64,000 nt of DNA from Pseudomonas benzenivorans (GTDB lineage: Bacteria > Pseudomonadota > Gammaproteobacteria > Pseudomonadales > Pseudomonadaceae). This document shows, one piece after another, positions 18,593 through 27,017 of the stretch (positions are counted from its first letter, which is position 1; every line of letters starts with the position of its first letter). A program made the position numbers and the translations under genes. The stretch is taken from positions 1-64,000 of the forward strand of contig NZ_FNCT01000016.1 of the NCBI RefSeq assembly GCF_900100495.1, given 5' to 3'. The notes under the pieces are model-generated. The model saw nothing but the letters and a program-made list of their open reading frames with translations, searched no databases and was not told the DNA's origin.

Positions 18593-20158
18593 CTAGACGT
18601 TGAAACGCTCGACCAGCGCATGCAGCGAATGCGCGGTGGTTTCCAGGTCGCGCCCGAGCAGCGCGGTGCGCCCGGTGACCTCGGCGTTGCGTTCCGCCGC
18701 CTGGGAGATGGTGGTGATCTGCCGGGAAATGTCCTCGGCGACATGGGTCTGCTGTTCGGCCGCGGCGGCCATCTGCTCGGCCATCTGGTGGATTCCGCCG
18801 ACCGCGCTGGTGATGCCGTGCAGCGCACGCTCGGTGTCGATCACCCGCTCCACCCCGGCGCGCGCCTCGTCGCTGCCCTGGCGGGCGATTGCAACCGCCT
18901 GCCGGGCGACATCCTGCAAGGTGCCGATGATCTGCTGGATCGCCTCGGTGGAGTCGCGGGTCTTGGAGGCCAGCGCACGTACCTCGTCGGCCACCACGGC
19001 GAAACCGCGGCCCTGCTCGCCGGCCCGCGCCGCCTCGATGGCGGCGTTCAAGGCCAGCAGGTTGGTCTGCTCGGCGATCGCCTGGATCAGGTTGGCGGCC
19101 TGCTGGATCGACTGGGTCTGCGCGGCCAGGTTGTCCACCGAGCCACCGATGTCGTCCACGGTGTCGGCCAGCTTCTCGATCACCCGACGACTCTGCTGCG
19201 CCTGCTGGGTACCGCTGGCCGACAGCTGATTGACCTCGCGCGCGACATTGGCGGTCTGCTGGATATGCACCGACACCTGGGCGATCGACGCCGCCATCTC
19301 GTGCATGGCGGTGGCGGCCATGTCCGCCTCGACACGCTGCGCCTGCAGCGCGGTTTCCGCCTGCCCGACCAGTTGACCGTTCTGGGTGGCCAGCACCGCC
19401 GCCTGGTCGGCGTAATCGCCCAGGCGCGTGAGTGCCGTGCGGATTCGCGATCCCTCGCTGATCAGCGCCATCTGCAGGCGGGCAACCGCCCCCGACTCGC
19501 TGCTGTAGGTGCGCGCCACCAGTTCGCTGTCGAAGGCCAGCGGCGCCGCTTCGTGGACCTTTGTCAGCGCCCGCCGCACGTACCAGAGCGACAGCCAGGT
19601 TTGCCCGAACGACAAGCCCAGCAGGCAGCCGACCGCCCATCCCGGCTGGCCCTGGCTCAATAGCAGCGGCCCCGACAGGGCGCCGAGCAGCGGCAGCAGG
19701 AGGAAGCGGCTGAGCGTGCGCAACCGCTCCCCGGCGCTGGCCGCCGGCTGCCCCTTGCGCAGGCGCGCATAGAGCGCGGCGGCGCGCTTGACCTGCTCGG
19801 TGCTGGGCCGGACCCGCACCGACTCGTAGCCCACCACTCGACCGTTCTGCCGGATGGGCGTGACGTAGGCGCTGACCCAGTAGAAGTCACCGTTCTGGCA
19901 GCGGTTCTTGACCATGCCCATCCAGTTCTTGCCGGCCTTGAGGTGGCTCCACATGTGCGCGAACAGCTCCGGCGGCATGTCGGGATGGCGCACGATATTG
20001 TGCGGACTGCCGATCAGCTGCTCGCGGCTGAAGCCGCTGACCGCAACGAACTCGTCGTTGCAGTAGGTCAGGTTGCCCTGCTCGTCCGTCGCGGAGATCA
20101 GCCGCTGCTCGGCTGGAAAACTGCACTCCCGGTCGGTGATCGGCGTATTGACTCGCAT
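18593..20158 (-). CDS. aer: Aer-type PAS chemoreceptor (energy taxis)
   Basis: A 521-residue methyl-accepting-type protein. The N-terminal PAS domain (about residues 10-120) carries the Aer signature, with [19 protein letters not shown] and [17 protein letters not shown], which in the family binds FAD and senses redox state. Two close hydrophobic segments at about 150-195 form a membrane hairpin with no periplasmic domain. The C-terminal signalling region contains the highly conserved tip [17 protein letters not shown]. It signals to CheA/CheW. Notably, it lies behind promoter P2, a member of the four-site AraC operator set, and is divergent from an AraC regulator, so this receptor copy is probably induced with the catabolic genes (inference). 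Confidence 0.93.
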   Translation of the reverse strand: MRVNTPITDRECSFPAEQRLISATDEQGNLTYCNDEFVAVSGFSREQLIGSPHNIVRHPDMPPELFAHMWSHLKAGKNWMGMVKNRCQNGDFYWVSAYVTPIRQNGRVVGYESVRVRPSTEQVKRAAALYARLRKGQPAASAGERLRTLSRFLLLPLLGALSGPLLLSQGQPGWAVGCLLGLSFGQTWLSLWYVRRALTKVHEAAPLAFDSELVARTYSSESGAVARLQMALISEGSRIRTALTRLGDYADQAAVLATQNGQLVGQAETALQAQRVEADMAATAMHEMAASIAQVSVHIQQTANVAREVNQLSASGTQQAQQSRRVIEKLADTVDDIGGSVDNLAAQTQSIQQAANLIQAIAEQTNLLALNAAIEAARAGEQGRGFAVVADEVRALASKTRDSTEAIQQIIGTLQDVARQAVAIARQGSDEARAGVERVIDTERALHGITSAVGGIHQMAEQMAAAAEQQTHVAEDISRQITTISQAAERNAEVTGRTALLGRDLETTAHSLHALVERFNV

Positions 20159-20286
20159 AGGTATTCCCTCAGGTCGCTCGGCTTGCCCGCTCTCTCACGC
20201 CCTAGGCTAGCCACGCACCAAAGGGCCGCGGGCATGGTCATGGTCGGCATCGGCGGAAGGTTGGTGAAACGGAACTAAAGGCCTGG

Positions 20287-20350
20287 AAAGTACTAGAGCA
20301 AGCCCCCGTACATGGCACATTGGGCGTCAAAAACTTTTCATTTCATGACT
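20287..20350 (-). promoter_or_regulatory. AraC-type operator and promoter P2 (aer)
   Basis: Half-sites ACATTGGGCGTCA (20317-20329) and TCATTTCATGACT (20338-20350) lie 21 bp apart. Leftward -10 candidate TACTTT is at 20292-20287, at the same 25-bp offset as in P1, P3 and P4. The site lies between aer and the divergent AraC gene and may also autoregulate the latter. Confidence 0.75.
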
Positions 20351-20434
20351 TGCAGACCAGCCTTGATCCGTGTCAATTTTTCTCCTGTCGGGGCCGCTGC
20401 CCAGCGCAAAGCCCCCACCCAGGAATACCCGCAC

Positions 20435-21553
20435 ATGACAAAGCTGGTTCGCGCCGCCGTCCTCACCAACTACCTGGAAACAGCCCAGCACCTCGGCCTG
20501 AATCCGTACAACCTGCTGGCCGGAGTCGGCCTGAACAAGGCCATGCTGCAGGATCCCGAGTACCGCATCCCGGTCGATGCCGCGGTGCGCCTGCTCGAGG
20601 ACTCGGCCGCCGCCAGCGGCTGCCAGAACTTCGGCCTGAGCATGGCCGAGTCGCGCCAGCTCTCCGACTTCGGCGCGGTCAGTCTGCTGCTCACCCACCA
20701 GCGCACCCTGCGCGAGGCGCTGCAGGTGGTGGTCCAGTACCGCCATCTGCTCAACGATTCGCTGGCCATCTACGTCGAAGAGGCCGGCAAGATGGTGATC
20801 ATTCGCGAGGAGGTGGTGACCGAGTCACACCTGGTCTGCCGCCAGTCCAACGAGCTGGCCATCGGCGTGATGTTCCGCCTCTGCGCCGCCCTGCTCGGGG
20901 CGCACTGGCACCCCTACAGCGTCAACTTCACCCACCAGGCACCGAGCAACCTGCAACTGCATCGGCGCCTGTTCGGCTGCAAACTGGAGTTCGGCAGCGA
21001 GTTCAACGGCATCGTCTGCCCCGACGCCGACCTGGACGCGACCAATCCCCATGCCGACCCGGCCATGGCGCGCTACGCCCAGCGCTACCTCGACTCCCTG
21101 CAGAGCAGCAACGGCGAGTCGATGCTGTTCGAGGTGCGCAAGGCCATCTACCTGCTGCTGCCGATGGGCCGGGCCACCATCGAGCAGATCGCCCAGACCA
21201 TGGGCATGAACGTGCGCACCCTGCAGCGCCGCCTGAAGGAAGGCGGCAGCACCTTCAACGAGCTGATCAACGACGTGCGCCGTGACCTGGTGATGCGCTA
21301 CCTGGAGAACCCGGACTACTCGCTGGGGCGGATCGCCGACATGCTCGGCTACTCCATGCCGAGCTCCTTCACCCGCTGGTTCATCGCCCAGTTCGGCATG
21401 CCGCCGGCCGCCTGGCGCAGTCCGCGCCGGCAGGCACCGGGCGCGAGCGGCGCAATCAGCGAGCCGGGCGCCGCGGCAACGCCATCCGCTGCGCCAGCAG
21501 CCGATCGAGCAATCGGGTCGGCAGCAGCGCGGCCAGGTACCACATCGGGTTGA
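20435..21553 (+). CDS. AraC family regulator, candidate master of the P1-P4 regulon
   Basis: A 372-residue AraC protein with the Arabinose_bd-type N-terminal sensor (LNPYNLLAGVGLNKAMLQDP onward) and a C-terminal two-HTH domain: TIEQIAQTMGMNVRTLQRRL and YSLGRIADMLGYSMPSSFTR, then the classic RWFIAQFGMPPAAWR. Start ATG 20435 has AGGAA upstream; the longer open frame covers promoter DNA. After the HTH a low-complexity Ala/Pro-rich tail of about 35 residues overlaps the 3' end of the convergent SDR gene by 98 bp. Its position beside P2 makes it the best candidate to bind the four shared operators. The inducer is unknown. Confidence 0.88.
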   Translation: MTKLVRAAVLTNYLETAQHLGLNPYNLLAGVGLNKAMLQDPEYRIPVDAAVRLLEDSAAASGCQNFGLSMAESRQLSDFGAVSLLLTHQRTLREALQVVVQYRHLLNDSLAIYVEEAGKMVIIREEVVTESHLVCRQSNELAIGVMFRLCAALLGAHWHPYSVNFTHQAPSNLQLHRRLFGCKLEFGSEFNGIVCPDADLDATNPHADPAMARYAQRYLDSLQSSNGESMLFEVRKAIYLLLPMGRATIEQIAQTMGMNVRTLQRRLKEGGSTFNELINDVRRDLVMRYLENPDYSLGRIADMLGYSMPSSFTRWFIAQFGMPPAAWRSPRRQAPGASGAISEPGAAATPSAAPAADRAIGSAAARPGTTSG

Positions 21554-22301
21554 GCGGGTAGCGTGGCTTTGGCCTGGGCGCCTCGATGGCCTTGAGCAGG
21601 GTCCGGCTGACGCTCGCCACTGGCGCCCCGCGCGCGCCGTTGCGCTCCACCAGGCCGAGCAGCGCCTGCATGGCGCCGGCGTAGTCGGTCCCCAGGTAAC
21701 GCGAATCGGGCGGTGCCTTGCTCCAGATCGGCGTGCGAATCGGCCCCGGCTCGATGATCACCACCTCGATGCCGTAGATGCCCAGCTCGACCCGCAGCGC
21801 GTCGCTGACCGCCTCCAGCGCATGCTTGGTGGCGGCGTAGCAGCCGCTCAGCGGCGTCGCCAGCCGGCCGGATACCGAACCGATATTGATCACCCGGCCC
21901 GGCCGCGCGCTGCCCGGGCGCGTGCCGAGCAGCGGCAGGAAGGCCTGGGTGACGGCGAGCAGGCCGAACAGGTTGACTTCGAACATGCCGCGGATCTCAT
22001 CCAGCGGCTGCAACAGCAACGGCCCCCCGGGCGAGGCGATGCCGGCGTTGTTGACCAGCGCCGCCAGGCCGTCCGCGCCGACCCACTGTTCGACCTGGCG
22101 CAAGGCCGCCGGCAACCCGGCGCTGTCGCGCACATCCAGGCGCAGCGGCAGGAAGGCCTCGCCCAGCATGCCGCGGGCACGCTCCCCGTCCTCGTCACGG
22201 CGCACCGTGCCGATGACCCGGTAGCCCTGTTCGATCAGCAGGCGGGCGCTGTCCAGGCCAATGCCCGAAGAAACGCCGGTGATCAGTACGAAACGACTCA
22301 T
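21456..22301 (-). CDS. Short-chain dehydrogenase/reductase
   Basis: A 281-residue SDR with the NAD(P)-binding motif TGVSSGIG near the N-terminus, NNAGIA in the middle, and catalytic Ser...Tyr-x3-Lys in NIGSVSGRLATPLSGCYAATKH. The C-terminal extension YPLNPMWYLAALLPTRLLDRL suggests membrane association, as in several retinol- or sterol-like SDRs. Its ATG overlaps the stop of the upstream MFS gene by four bases (ATGA), so the two are translationally coupled. Its 3' end overlaps the convergent AraC gene by 98 bp. The substrate is unknown. Confidence 0.88.
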   Translation of the reverse strand: MSRFVLITGVSSGIGLDSARLLIEQGYRVIGTVRRDEDGERARGMLGEAFLPLRLDVRDSAGLPAALRQVEQWVGADGLAALVNNAGIASPGGPLLLQPLDEIRGMFEVNLFGLLAVTQAFLPLLGTRPGSARPGRVINIGSVSGRLATPLSGCYAATKHALEAVSDALRVELGIYGIEVVIIEPGPIRTPIWSKAPPDSRYLGTDYAGAMQALLGLVERNGARGAPVASVSRTLLKAIEAPRPKPRYPLNPMWYLAALLPTRLLDRLLAQRMALPRRPAR

Positions 22302-23512
22302 GTGTGCTGCTCCTTGTGCGAGGGGACGTGACAGGCGGCCGGACCGCGCTGCGAAAGCCAGAACGCCAGCAGGCCGAGGTACTGCAGCGCCGCCAGGCCC
22401 AGCGCCAGGCTGAGCGTGCTGCCGAGCAGCAGCGGCACCAGCAGCGCAGAGGACAGCGCATTGCTCGCCTGCTGGATGGTGATGTAGCCGCTGGAAGCCA
22501 GGCCGCGGCGGTCGGGGAAGCGATCCAGGGCCAGCAGCTGCAGCCCCGGCTGGGTCAGCATCAGGCCCAGGCTGAACAGCGGCAGGGCCAGCAGCGACCA
22601 GGGCACGCCCACCGGCAACCACAGGCTGATGCCGATATTGAGCAGGGTGGCGACCAGCATCACGCCGTGGCCGAGCCGCACGCCGGTGGCCGCCGGCAGG
22701 CGCCCGGCCACCCGGTGGGCGGCGAAGGAGCCGAGGATCAGGCCGCCGACGATCGGCAGGAACAGCCAGGCGAAGGATTGCGGGCCCAGGCCCAGGTGCT
22801 GGGAGACGAAGGTCGGCGCGCTCAGCACATAGAGGTAGATGGCCGAGTTGACCGCCGCGTTGGCCAGGCAGAGCAGCAGGAAGCGGCCGTCGCCCAGCAA
22901 CTCGGCGAAGGCCCGCGACAATGCCAGCGGGTGCAGCGGATGGCGCTGCTGCGGCGCCAGGGTTTCCGGCAGGTGGCGCCAGCAGCCGTACAGCAGCAAG
23001 CCGGTGAGCAGCGCGAGAAAGCCGAAGATGCCGCGCCAGCCGGCCAACGGCAGCAGCCAGCCGCCGCAGACCGGCGCCACGGCCGGGGCCAGGGAGAACA
23101 GGATGGCCACCAGCGCCATCTGCTGCTGCGCCCGCACGCCATCGAAGCGGTCACGCAGCATGGCCCGGCCGACCACGATGCCGATGCCGGCGGCCAGGCC
23201 CTGCAGCACCCGACCGGCGAACAGCCACTCGATGCTCGGCGCCAGCGCGCAGAGCAGCGAGGCGATGAGAAACAGCGACAGGCCGAACAGAATGAAGCCG
23301 CGCCGGCCGATGGCGTCGGCGATGGCGCCGTGCCAGAACAGGGCCAGGGCAAAGGGCACCAGGTAGGCGGTGAGGGTCTGCTGCACCTGGGCGGGCGTCG
23401 CCGCCAGTTCCGCGGCGATGGCCGCGAACGCCGGCATGTAGGTGGCGATGGCGAACTGGCCCATGGACGCCAGGCTGGCGACCAGCACGACAAACAGCTG
23501 GGGATTTGGCAT
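22298..23512 (-). CDS. Bcr/CflA-type MFS drug-resistance transporter
   Basis: A 404-residue protein with about 12 hydrophobic helices. The MFS motif region GAIADAIGRRGFILFG follows helix 2, and GRVLQGLAAGIGIVVGRAMLRD matches the Bcr/CflA subfamily signature. Start ATG 23512 has AGGA seven bases upstream; upstream codons in the open frame are not family-like. It is coupled to the SDR by a four-base overlap. Such proteins export drugs or metabolites by proton antiport. Upstream lies an 11-A tract and a nested repeat structure. The substrate cannot be predicted. Confidence 0.87.
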   Translation of the reverse strand: MPNPQLFVVLVASLASMGQFAIATYMPAFAAIAAELAATPAQVQQTLTAYLVPFALALFWHGAIADAIGRRGFILFGLSLFLIASLLCALAPSIEWLFAGRVLQGLAAGIGIVVGRAMLRDRFDGVRAQQQMALVAILFSLAPAVAPVCGGWLLPLAGWRGIFGFLALLTGLLLYGCWRHLPETLAPQQRHPLHPLALSRAFAELLGDGRFLLLCLANAAVNSAIYLYVLSAPTFVSQHLGLGPQSFAWLFLPIVGGLILGSFAAHRVAGRLPAATGVRLGHGVMLVATLLNIGISLWLPVGVPWSLLALPLFSLGLMLTQPGLQLLALDRFPDRRGLASSGYITIQQASNALSSALLVPLLLGSTLSLALGLAALQYLGLLAFWLSQRGPAACHVPSHKEQHT

Positions 23513-23595
23513 TCGGGGTCCTGGCTGCTCTGCGGGGACGGTCCCGGTCGCCCCACTTGGAGCATCGCCGCGACCGCAAACCAAAAAAAAAAACA

Positions 23596-23813
23596 GCTAT
23601 GCCCCAACGATGTGTTGCGCGATTGCACGGTTTACGCCGATTAGTCCCCTCGCCCCTCTGGGGAGAGGGTTAGGGAGAGGGGTGGGTTCATCGGGCTAGC
23701 GACAATGCCGGCCTTGATTACCCTCACCCGACCGCGGCCCGCCCCAGCCCCTCTCCCGGAGGGAGAGGGGAGCAAATCGCGTCTGGCAATACAACACGTG
23801 ATCAGGACATAGC
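23596..23813. repeat. Nested inverted-repeat element A
   Basis: A 22-bp motif (GCTATGCCCC...TGTGTTG, 23596-23617) recurs inverted at 23792-23813. Between the arms lie two inverted CTCTCCC-type repeats (about 23645-23690 and 23735-23772). The same 22-bp arms, with the same internal spacing, enclose a different REP at 35494-35641. There is no coding frame inside. Confidence 0.7.
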
Positions 23814-23817
23814 CAAA

Positions 23818-23880
23818 AAGCGGCCGACTGCACAAACAGCCGCCGCAAAACCGGGACTCACCACCCCGGATAACTGCCCC
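23818..23880. repeat. Hairpin repeat D, copy 1
   Basis: AAGCGGCCGACTGC...CAGCCGCCGC followed by CCGGG...CCCCGGATAACTGCCC. A direct repeat of the same two-hairpin layout lies at 25014-25079, on the other side of the gene at 24137-24877. Confidence 0.6.
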
Positions 23881-24017
23881 CTCCCTGGGGCCTTTCACGC
23901 TCATGGCATGGCCGCCCGGCGCCCGCTGCAAATCGCAGCCGATCGCCCGGGGCTCTCAGAGGTTGTGAAACAATCGAGCGCCGTCGCGAGAGCGTCTCCG
24001 GGTGTTCGCGGCAAGGC

Positions 24018-24077
24018 GCGCTACGCAAAAAATGGGGGGGGTTTAGTGAGCTAAATGACCCCGTTCTTGCGTAGCGC
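24018..24077 (-). terminator. Long palindromic hairpin / terminator after the 24137 gene
   Basis: Outer arms GCGCTACGCAA and TTGCGTAGCGC are perfect 11-bp inverted repeats. Inside, read leftward, GGGG-TCA-TTTAG-CTCA-CTAAA-CCCC is followed by ATTTTTTG, a good Rho-independent terminator for the leftward gene. The remainder of 23881-24017 shows nothing recognisable. Confidence 0.65.
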
Positions 24078-24136
24078 AACGCCAGCAGCGGACGCCTGGA
24101 GGCGGTCGCAGTAGGTGCGAGTTTTTTCACAGCCTC

Positions 24137-24877
24137 TCAGCCTTGCGCCTCGACCAGCGTCATCGCCAGCTCGTCGAGATCGAGCACCGCGCGGCTGAGG
24201 TAGAACTCGGCGCCGCTCTGGGCGCGGCCTTTGCCCTGCTGCAGTTCGGCGTGGACGAAGCGATAGCTGCTCCTGATCTTGGCCAGCAGCTCGGCATGCG
24301 CCGCATACGTGGCCAGCAGACCGGCGAACCCCTGCTCGATGGCGCCATCGAGGGCCTGCAGCTGGGCCGGCGCCAGGGCGAAATCGGTTTTCTCGGACAT
24401 CGGATAGAGGCGCAACTGGTAGTCCAGCAGCAGGCGGGACAGGGCCTGGCTCTGGGCGTTGAGCGGCTGCGCCGCGCTGGCCGCGCCGGCGCGCGCGTAG
24501 TACTCGGCGGCGGCCTGTTGCAGGAGCCGGTGCTGCTCCAGCAGTTGCCGAACCAGCAGCGGGTAGCGCTCGCGCTGGGCGCGCGGCAGGCGGTCCAGCT
24601 CGCTGAACAGGCGCTTCATGGCACGCAGCGGCTGCGCCAGCGGGTCCGGCTGGCCAAGCTGCAGGACGTGGGTTTCCAGGGTATTGAGGTGATAAAACGC
24701 CGCGCTCAGGCTGCGCGGGTCGGGGGCACGCTCCTGCGGGTTGAAATAGACCATGGCGCTGGCGCACAGCAGCCGGCTACGGCTGCCGACTTCACTGAGT
24801 TGCTGGGCGCTGCGCCCGTCGCCCCAGACCAGTGGACTCATCAGGTACAGCAGGCACAACAGCACTGTCGTTCGCAT
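24137..24877 (-). CDS. Conserved-type hypothetical exported protein
   Basis: A 246-residue protein with a short signal peptide (MRTTVLLCLLYLMSPLVWG) and a largely helical, Leu/Ala/Gln/Arg-rich mature part without membrane segments; it looks periplasmic. I do not recognise a family or catalytic motif. Segments such as LLCASAMVYFNPQERAPDPR and YRFVHAELQQGKGRAQSG may be conserved landmarks, and the single pair of cysteines is at the signal peptide and near residue 38. It is flanked by direct repeats of the D hairpin element about 1.2 kb apart and has its own terminator, so it looks like an independent single-gene unit. No function is proposed. Confidence 0.7.
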   Translation of the reverse strand: MRTTVLLCLLYLMSPLVWGDGRSAQQLSEVGSRSRLLCASAMVYFNPQERAPDPRSLSAAFYHLNTLETHVLQLGQPDPLAQPLRAMKRLFSELDRLPRAQRERYPLLVRQLLEQHRLLQQAAAEYYARAGAASAAQPLNAQSQALSRLLLDYQLRLYPMSEKTDFALAPAQLQALDGAIEQGFAGLLATYAAHAELLAKIRSSYRFVHAELQQGKGRAQSGAEFYLSRAVLDLDELAMTLVEAQG

Positions 24878-25013
24878 CTTCCCTACCCTCGGTTCTTGTT
24901 GTTATGTCGAATCCTGTGGTGAATCTGCCGCGACCAGGCGGTGCTGGCGAACTGGCCCTTGGGAGGGTCCGAGGCTTGCTACGCAAGGTCTCCATGGCGA
25001 GTATCGGTTAAAC

Positions 25014-25079
25014 AAGCGGTCGACTGCCGAAACAGTCGCCGCCAAGGATCCGGGGACCGCTCCCCGGATAAACTGCCCT
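25014..25079. repeat. Hairpin repeat D, copy 2
   Basis: GCGGTCGACTG...CAGTCGCCGC forms a nearly perfect stem, followed by ATCCGGGGA-CCGC-TCCCCGGAT, a perfect 9-bp stem. It is homologous to 23818-23880 in the same orientation. Confidence 0.65.
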
Positions 25080-25114
25080 ACCCCGGCATGGAGAAACGGG
25101 GTAAGGCGCTTCAA

Positions 25115-25270
25115 AGGCCATTGAAAAACTACTGCGCTCGGCCATGCTGCGTTGAAATCAGCCTCGGGTGCGAGCCCAGTCAGAATGCTCATTTACAGCT
25201 CGTAAACTGCGCTTCTTCGGCTGATTTCGCCTTGCCTGGCCTTCGCTCGCTACGTTTTTTCAACGGCCCT
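25115..25270. repeat. Palindromic intergenic element, copy 2 (about 156 bp)
   Basis: It has the same layout as 4919-5070: terminal AGGCC(A/G)TTGAAAAA arms, inner GAAATCAGCC and CTGATTTCGCCTTGCC, and central stem TTTAC-AGCTC-GTAAA. Its right end touches the stop codon of the CoA-transferase gene. Relative to copy 1 the central stem changes a G-C pair to a T-A pair. Confidence 0.85.
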
Positions 25271-25900
25271 TTAACGCAAAATCGCGCAGCCGGTGGCCGC
25301 CTGCAGCTCGTCGAAGTCGACGCCTGGCGCCATCTCCACCAGGCGCAGGCCGTCGGCGCCGATGTCCAGCACGGCCAGGTCGCTGATGATCCGGTCGACC
25401 ACGCCGACCCCGGTCAGTGGCAGGTCGCAGCGCTCGAGGATCTTGTGCGCGCCGCCCTTGGCGCAGTGCTCCATCAGCACCACCACGCGCTTGACCCCGG
25501 CGACCAGGTCCATGGCGCCGCCCATGCCCTTGACCAGCTTGCCGGGGATCATCCAGTTGGCCAGGTCGCCCTGCTCCGATACCTGCATGGCGCCGAGCAG
25601 GGCCAGATTGATGTGGCCGCCGCGGATCATCCCGAAGCTCTCGGCGCTGTCGAAGAAGCTGCTGCCCGGCTGGGTGGTGATGGTCTGCTTGCCGGCGTTG
25701 ATCAGGTCGGCGTCGATCTCCTCCTCGCCGGGGAAGGGACCGATGCCGAGCAGGCCGTTCTCGCTCTGCAGCCAGACCTCCATGCCCGCGGGAATGTAGT
25801 TGGCCACCAGGGTCGGCAGGCCGATGCCGAGGTTGACGTAGAAGCCGTCCTGCAGCTCCTGGGCGGCGCGCTGCGCCATTTCTTCGCGAGTCCAAGCCAT
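25271..25900 (-). CDS. atoA: Acetoacetate-type CoA-transferase, subunit B
   Basis: A 209-residue beta subunit of a family I CoA-transferase. The catalytic glutamate is in [13 protein letters not shown], and [18 protein letters not shown] is the usual N-terminal block. With subunit A at 26283-26984 it would move CoA between succinyl- or acetyl-CoA and acetoacetate or another 3-keto acid. Start ATG 25900 is preferred over TTG 25906, with GAGGG upstream. It follows an extra 127-residue ORF by two bases. The stop codon abuts palindromic element copy 2. The exact acyl specificity (atoDA versus scoAB) cannot be read from the sequence. Confidence 0.92.
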   Translation of the reverse strand: MAWTREEMAQRAAQELQDGFYVNLGIGLPTLVANYIPAGMEVWLQSENGLLGIGPFPGEEEIDADLINAGKQTITTQPGSSFFDSAESFGMIRGGHINLALLGAMQVSEQGDLANWMIPGKLVKGMGGAMDLVAGVKRVVVLMEHCAKGGAHKILERCDLPLTGVGVVDRIISDLAVLDIGADGLRLVEMAPGVDFDELQAATGCAILR

Positions 25901-25902
25901 TC

Positions 25903-26286
25903 TCAATTGCCCTCAGGGTTGCGCCGCGCAGGGCTGGCGTCGATTACCAGGCTCTGGGTGTAGATGCCTGGCAGATGGAGGTTGTCGGCGTCGTCGGCCT
26001 CGGTGTCGCAGTGGTTCAGCGGGCGGATGCCGTCGGTCAGCGGATTGCACAGGGCCAGGCCGAGGGTGCCGGTGAACACCCGGGCGTCCGCCAGGGCGAG
26101 CGCGACCAGGCGCCGGGCGCCGCTGTGCGGCTGGCTCGGCGCGTGCGGCTGGCTGCGCTGGTACCAGGCGTCCATGCCGTCGGGGACGAAGCCGGCGCGC
26201 AGCGCGGACAGGCCGATGCCGAGGTGCCCATGGGTGTCGCCGCGGCTTTCGTCGGTGGCGCGTTGCGCCAGGCTTGGCAGGGTCAT
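25903..26286 (-). CDS. Chimeric CoA-transferase-like small ORF between the two subunits
   Basis: A 127-residue intact frame, coupled by ATGA overlap to subunit A and ending two bases before subunit B. Its N-terminal part ([20 protein letters not shown]) resembles the start of subunit B, with LGIG and the following proline-glycine-methionine block. Its C-terminal part ([20 protein letters not shown]) resembles the end of subunit A (IHLPGIYVQRLVLNASPEKR). The middle is not similar to either, and the catalytic SENG block is missing. It therefore looks like a recombined duplicate of both subunits that has lost catalysis but kept its frame. Whether it is expressed as a protein is unknown. Confidence 0.6.
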   Translation of the reverse strand: MTLPSLAQRATDESRGDTHGHLGIGLSALRAGFVPDGMDAWYQRSQPHAPSQPHSGARRLVALALADARVFTGTLGLALCNPLTDGIRPLNHCDTEADDADNLHLPGIYTQSLVIDASPARRNPEGN

Positions 26287-26984
26287 GATCCGTTCCTCAG
26301 CGTGCGCACTTCGATACGTTTTTCCGGGCTGGCGTTGAGCACCAGGCGCTGCACGTAGATGCCCGGCAGGTGGATCTCGTCCGGCGACAATTCGCCGACT
26401 TCGACGATCTCCTCGACCTCGGCGACGCACACCCGCCCGGCCTTGGCGCACAGCGGGTTGAAGTTGCGTGCGGTCTTGTTGAACATCAGGTTGCCGGCCT
26501 TGTCCGCCACCGCGCCCTTGATCAGCGCCACGTCGGCGGTCAGCGAGCGCTCCATGACGTACCACTCGCCGTCGAACTGGCGGGTCTCCTTGCCCTCGGC
26601 GATCAGCGTGCCGTAGCCGGTGCGGGTGAAGAACGCCGGGATGCCGGCGCCGCCGGCACGCAGCTTCTCGGCCAGGGTGCCCTGAGGGGTGAACTCCAGC
26701 TCCAGCTCGCCGGCCAGGTACTGGCGCTCGAACTCCTTGTTGCCGCCGACGTAGGAGGAAATCATCTTGCCGATCTGCCGGCTGTAGAGCAGCGGGCCGA
26801 GGCCGAAGTCGTCCACCCCGCAGTTGTTGCTGATGATGGTGAAGCCGCGCTTGCCGGTCTCGCGCAGGGCCTCGATCAGCGCCTCGGGGATGCCGCACAG
26901 GCCGAAGCCGCCGGAGGCGATGGTGATGCCGTCGTGGACGATGCCGGCCAGGGCGGCGTGGGCGTCGGGGTAGATCTTGTTCAT
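26283..26984 (-). CDS. atoD: Acetoacetate-type CoA-transferase, subunit A
   Basis: A 233-residue alpha subunit. GITIASGGFGLCGIPEALI and FTIISNNCGVDDFGLG are the family I CoA-transferase N-terminal signatures; the C-terminus has PGIYVQRLVLNASPEKRIE. It acts with subunit B, two genes downstream. The ATG at 26984 follows the PHA synthase stop by 33 bp on the same strand, so it is in the long leftward operon. The product pair would activate or release acetoacetate formed by the BKACE reaction (inference). Confidence 0.92.
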   Translation of the reverse strand: MNKIYPDAHAALAGIVHDGITIASGGFGLCGIPEALIEALRETGKRGFTIISNNCGVDDFGLGPLLYSRQIGKMISSYVGGNKEFERQYLAGELELEFTPQGTLAEKLRAGGAGIPAFFTRTGYGTLIAEGKETRQFDGEWYVMERSLTADVALIKGAVADKAGNLMFNKTARNFNPLCAKAGRVCVAEVEEIVEVGELSPDEIHLPGIYVQRLVLNASPEKRIEVRTLRNGS

Positions 26985-27017
26985 GGAATACCTCTGGGTT
27001 GATCGGGTCCGGCTGTT

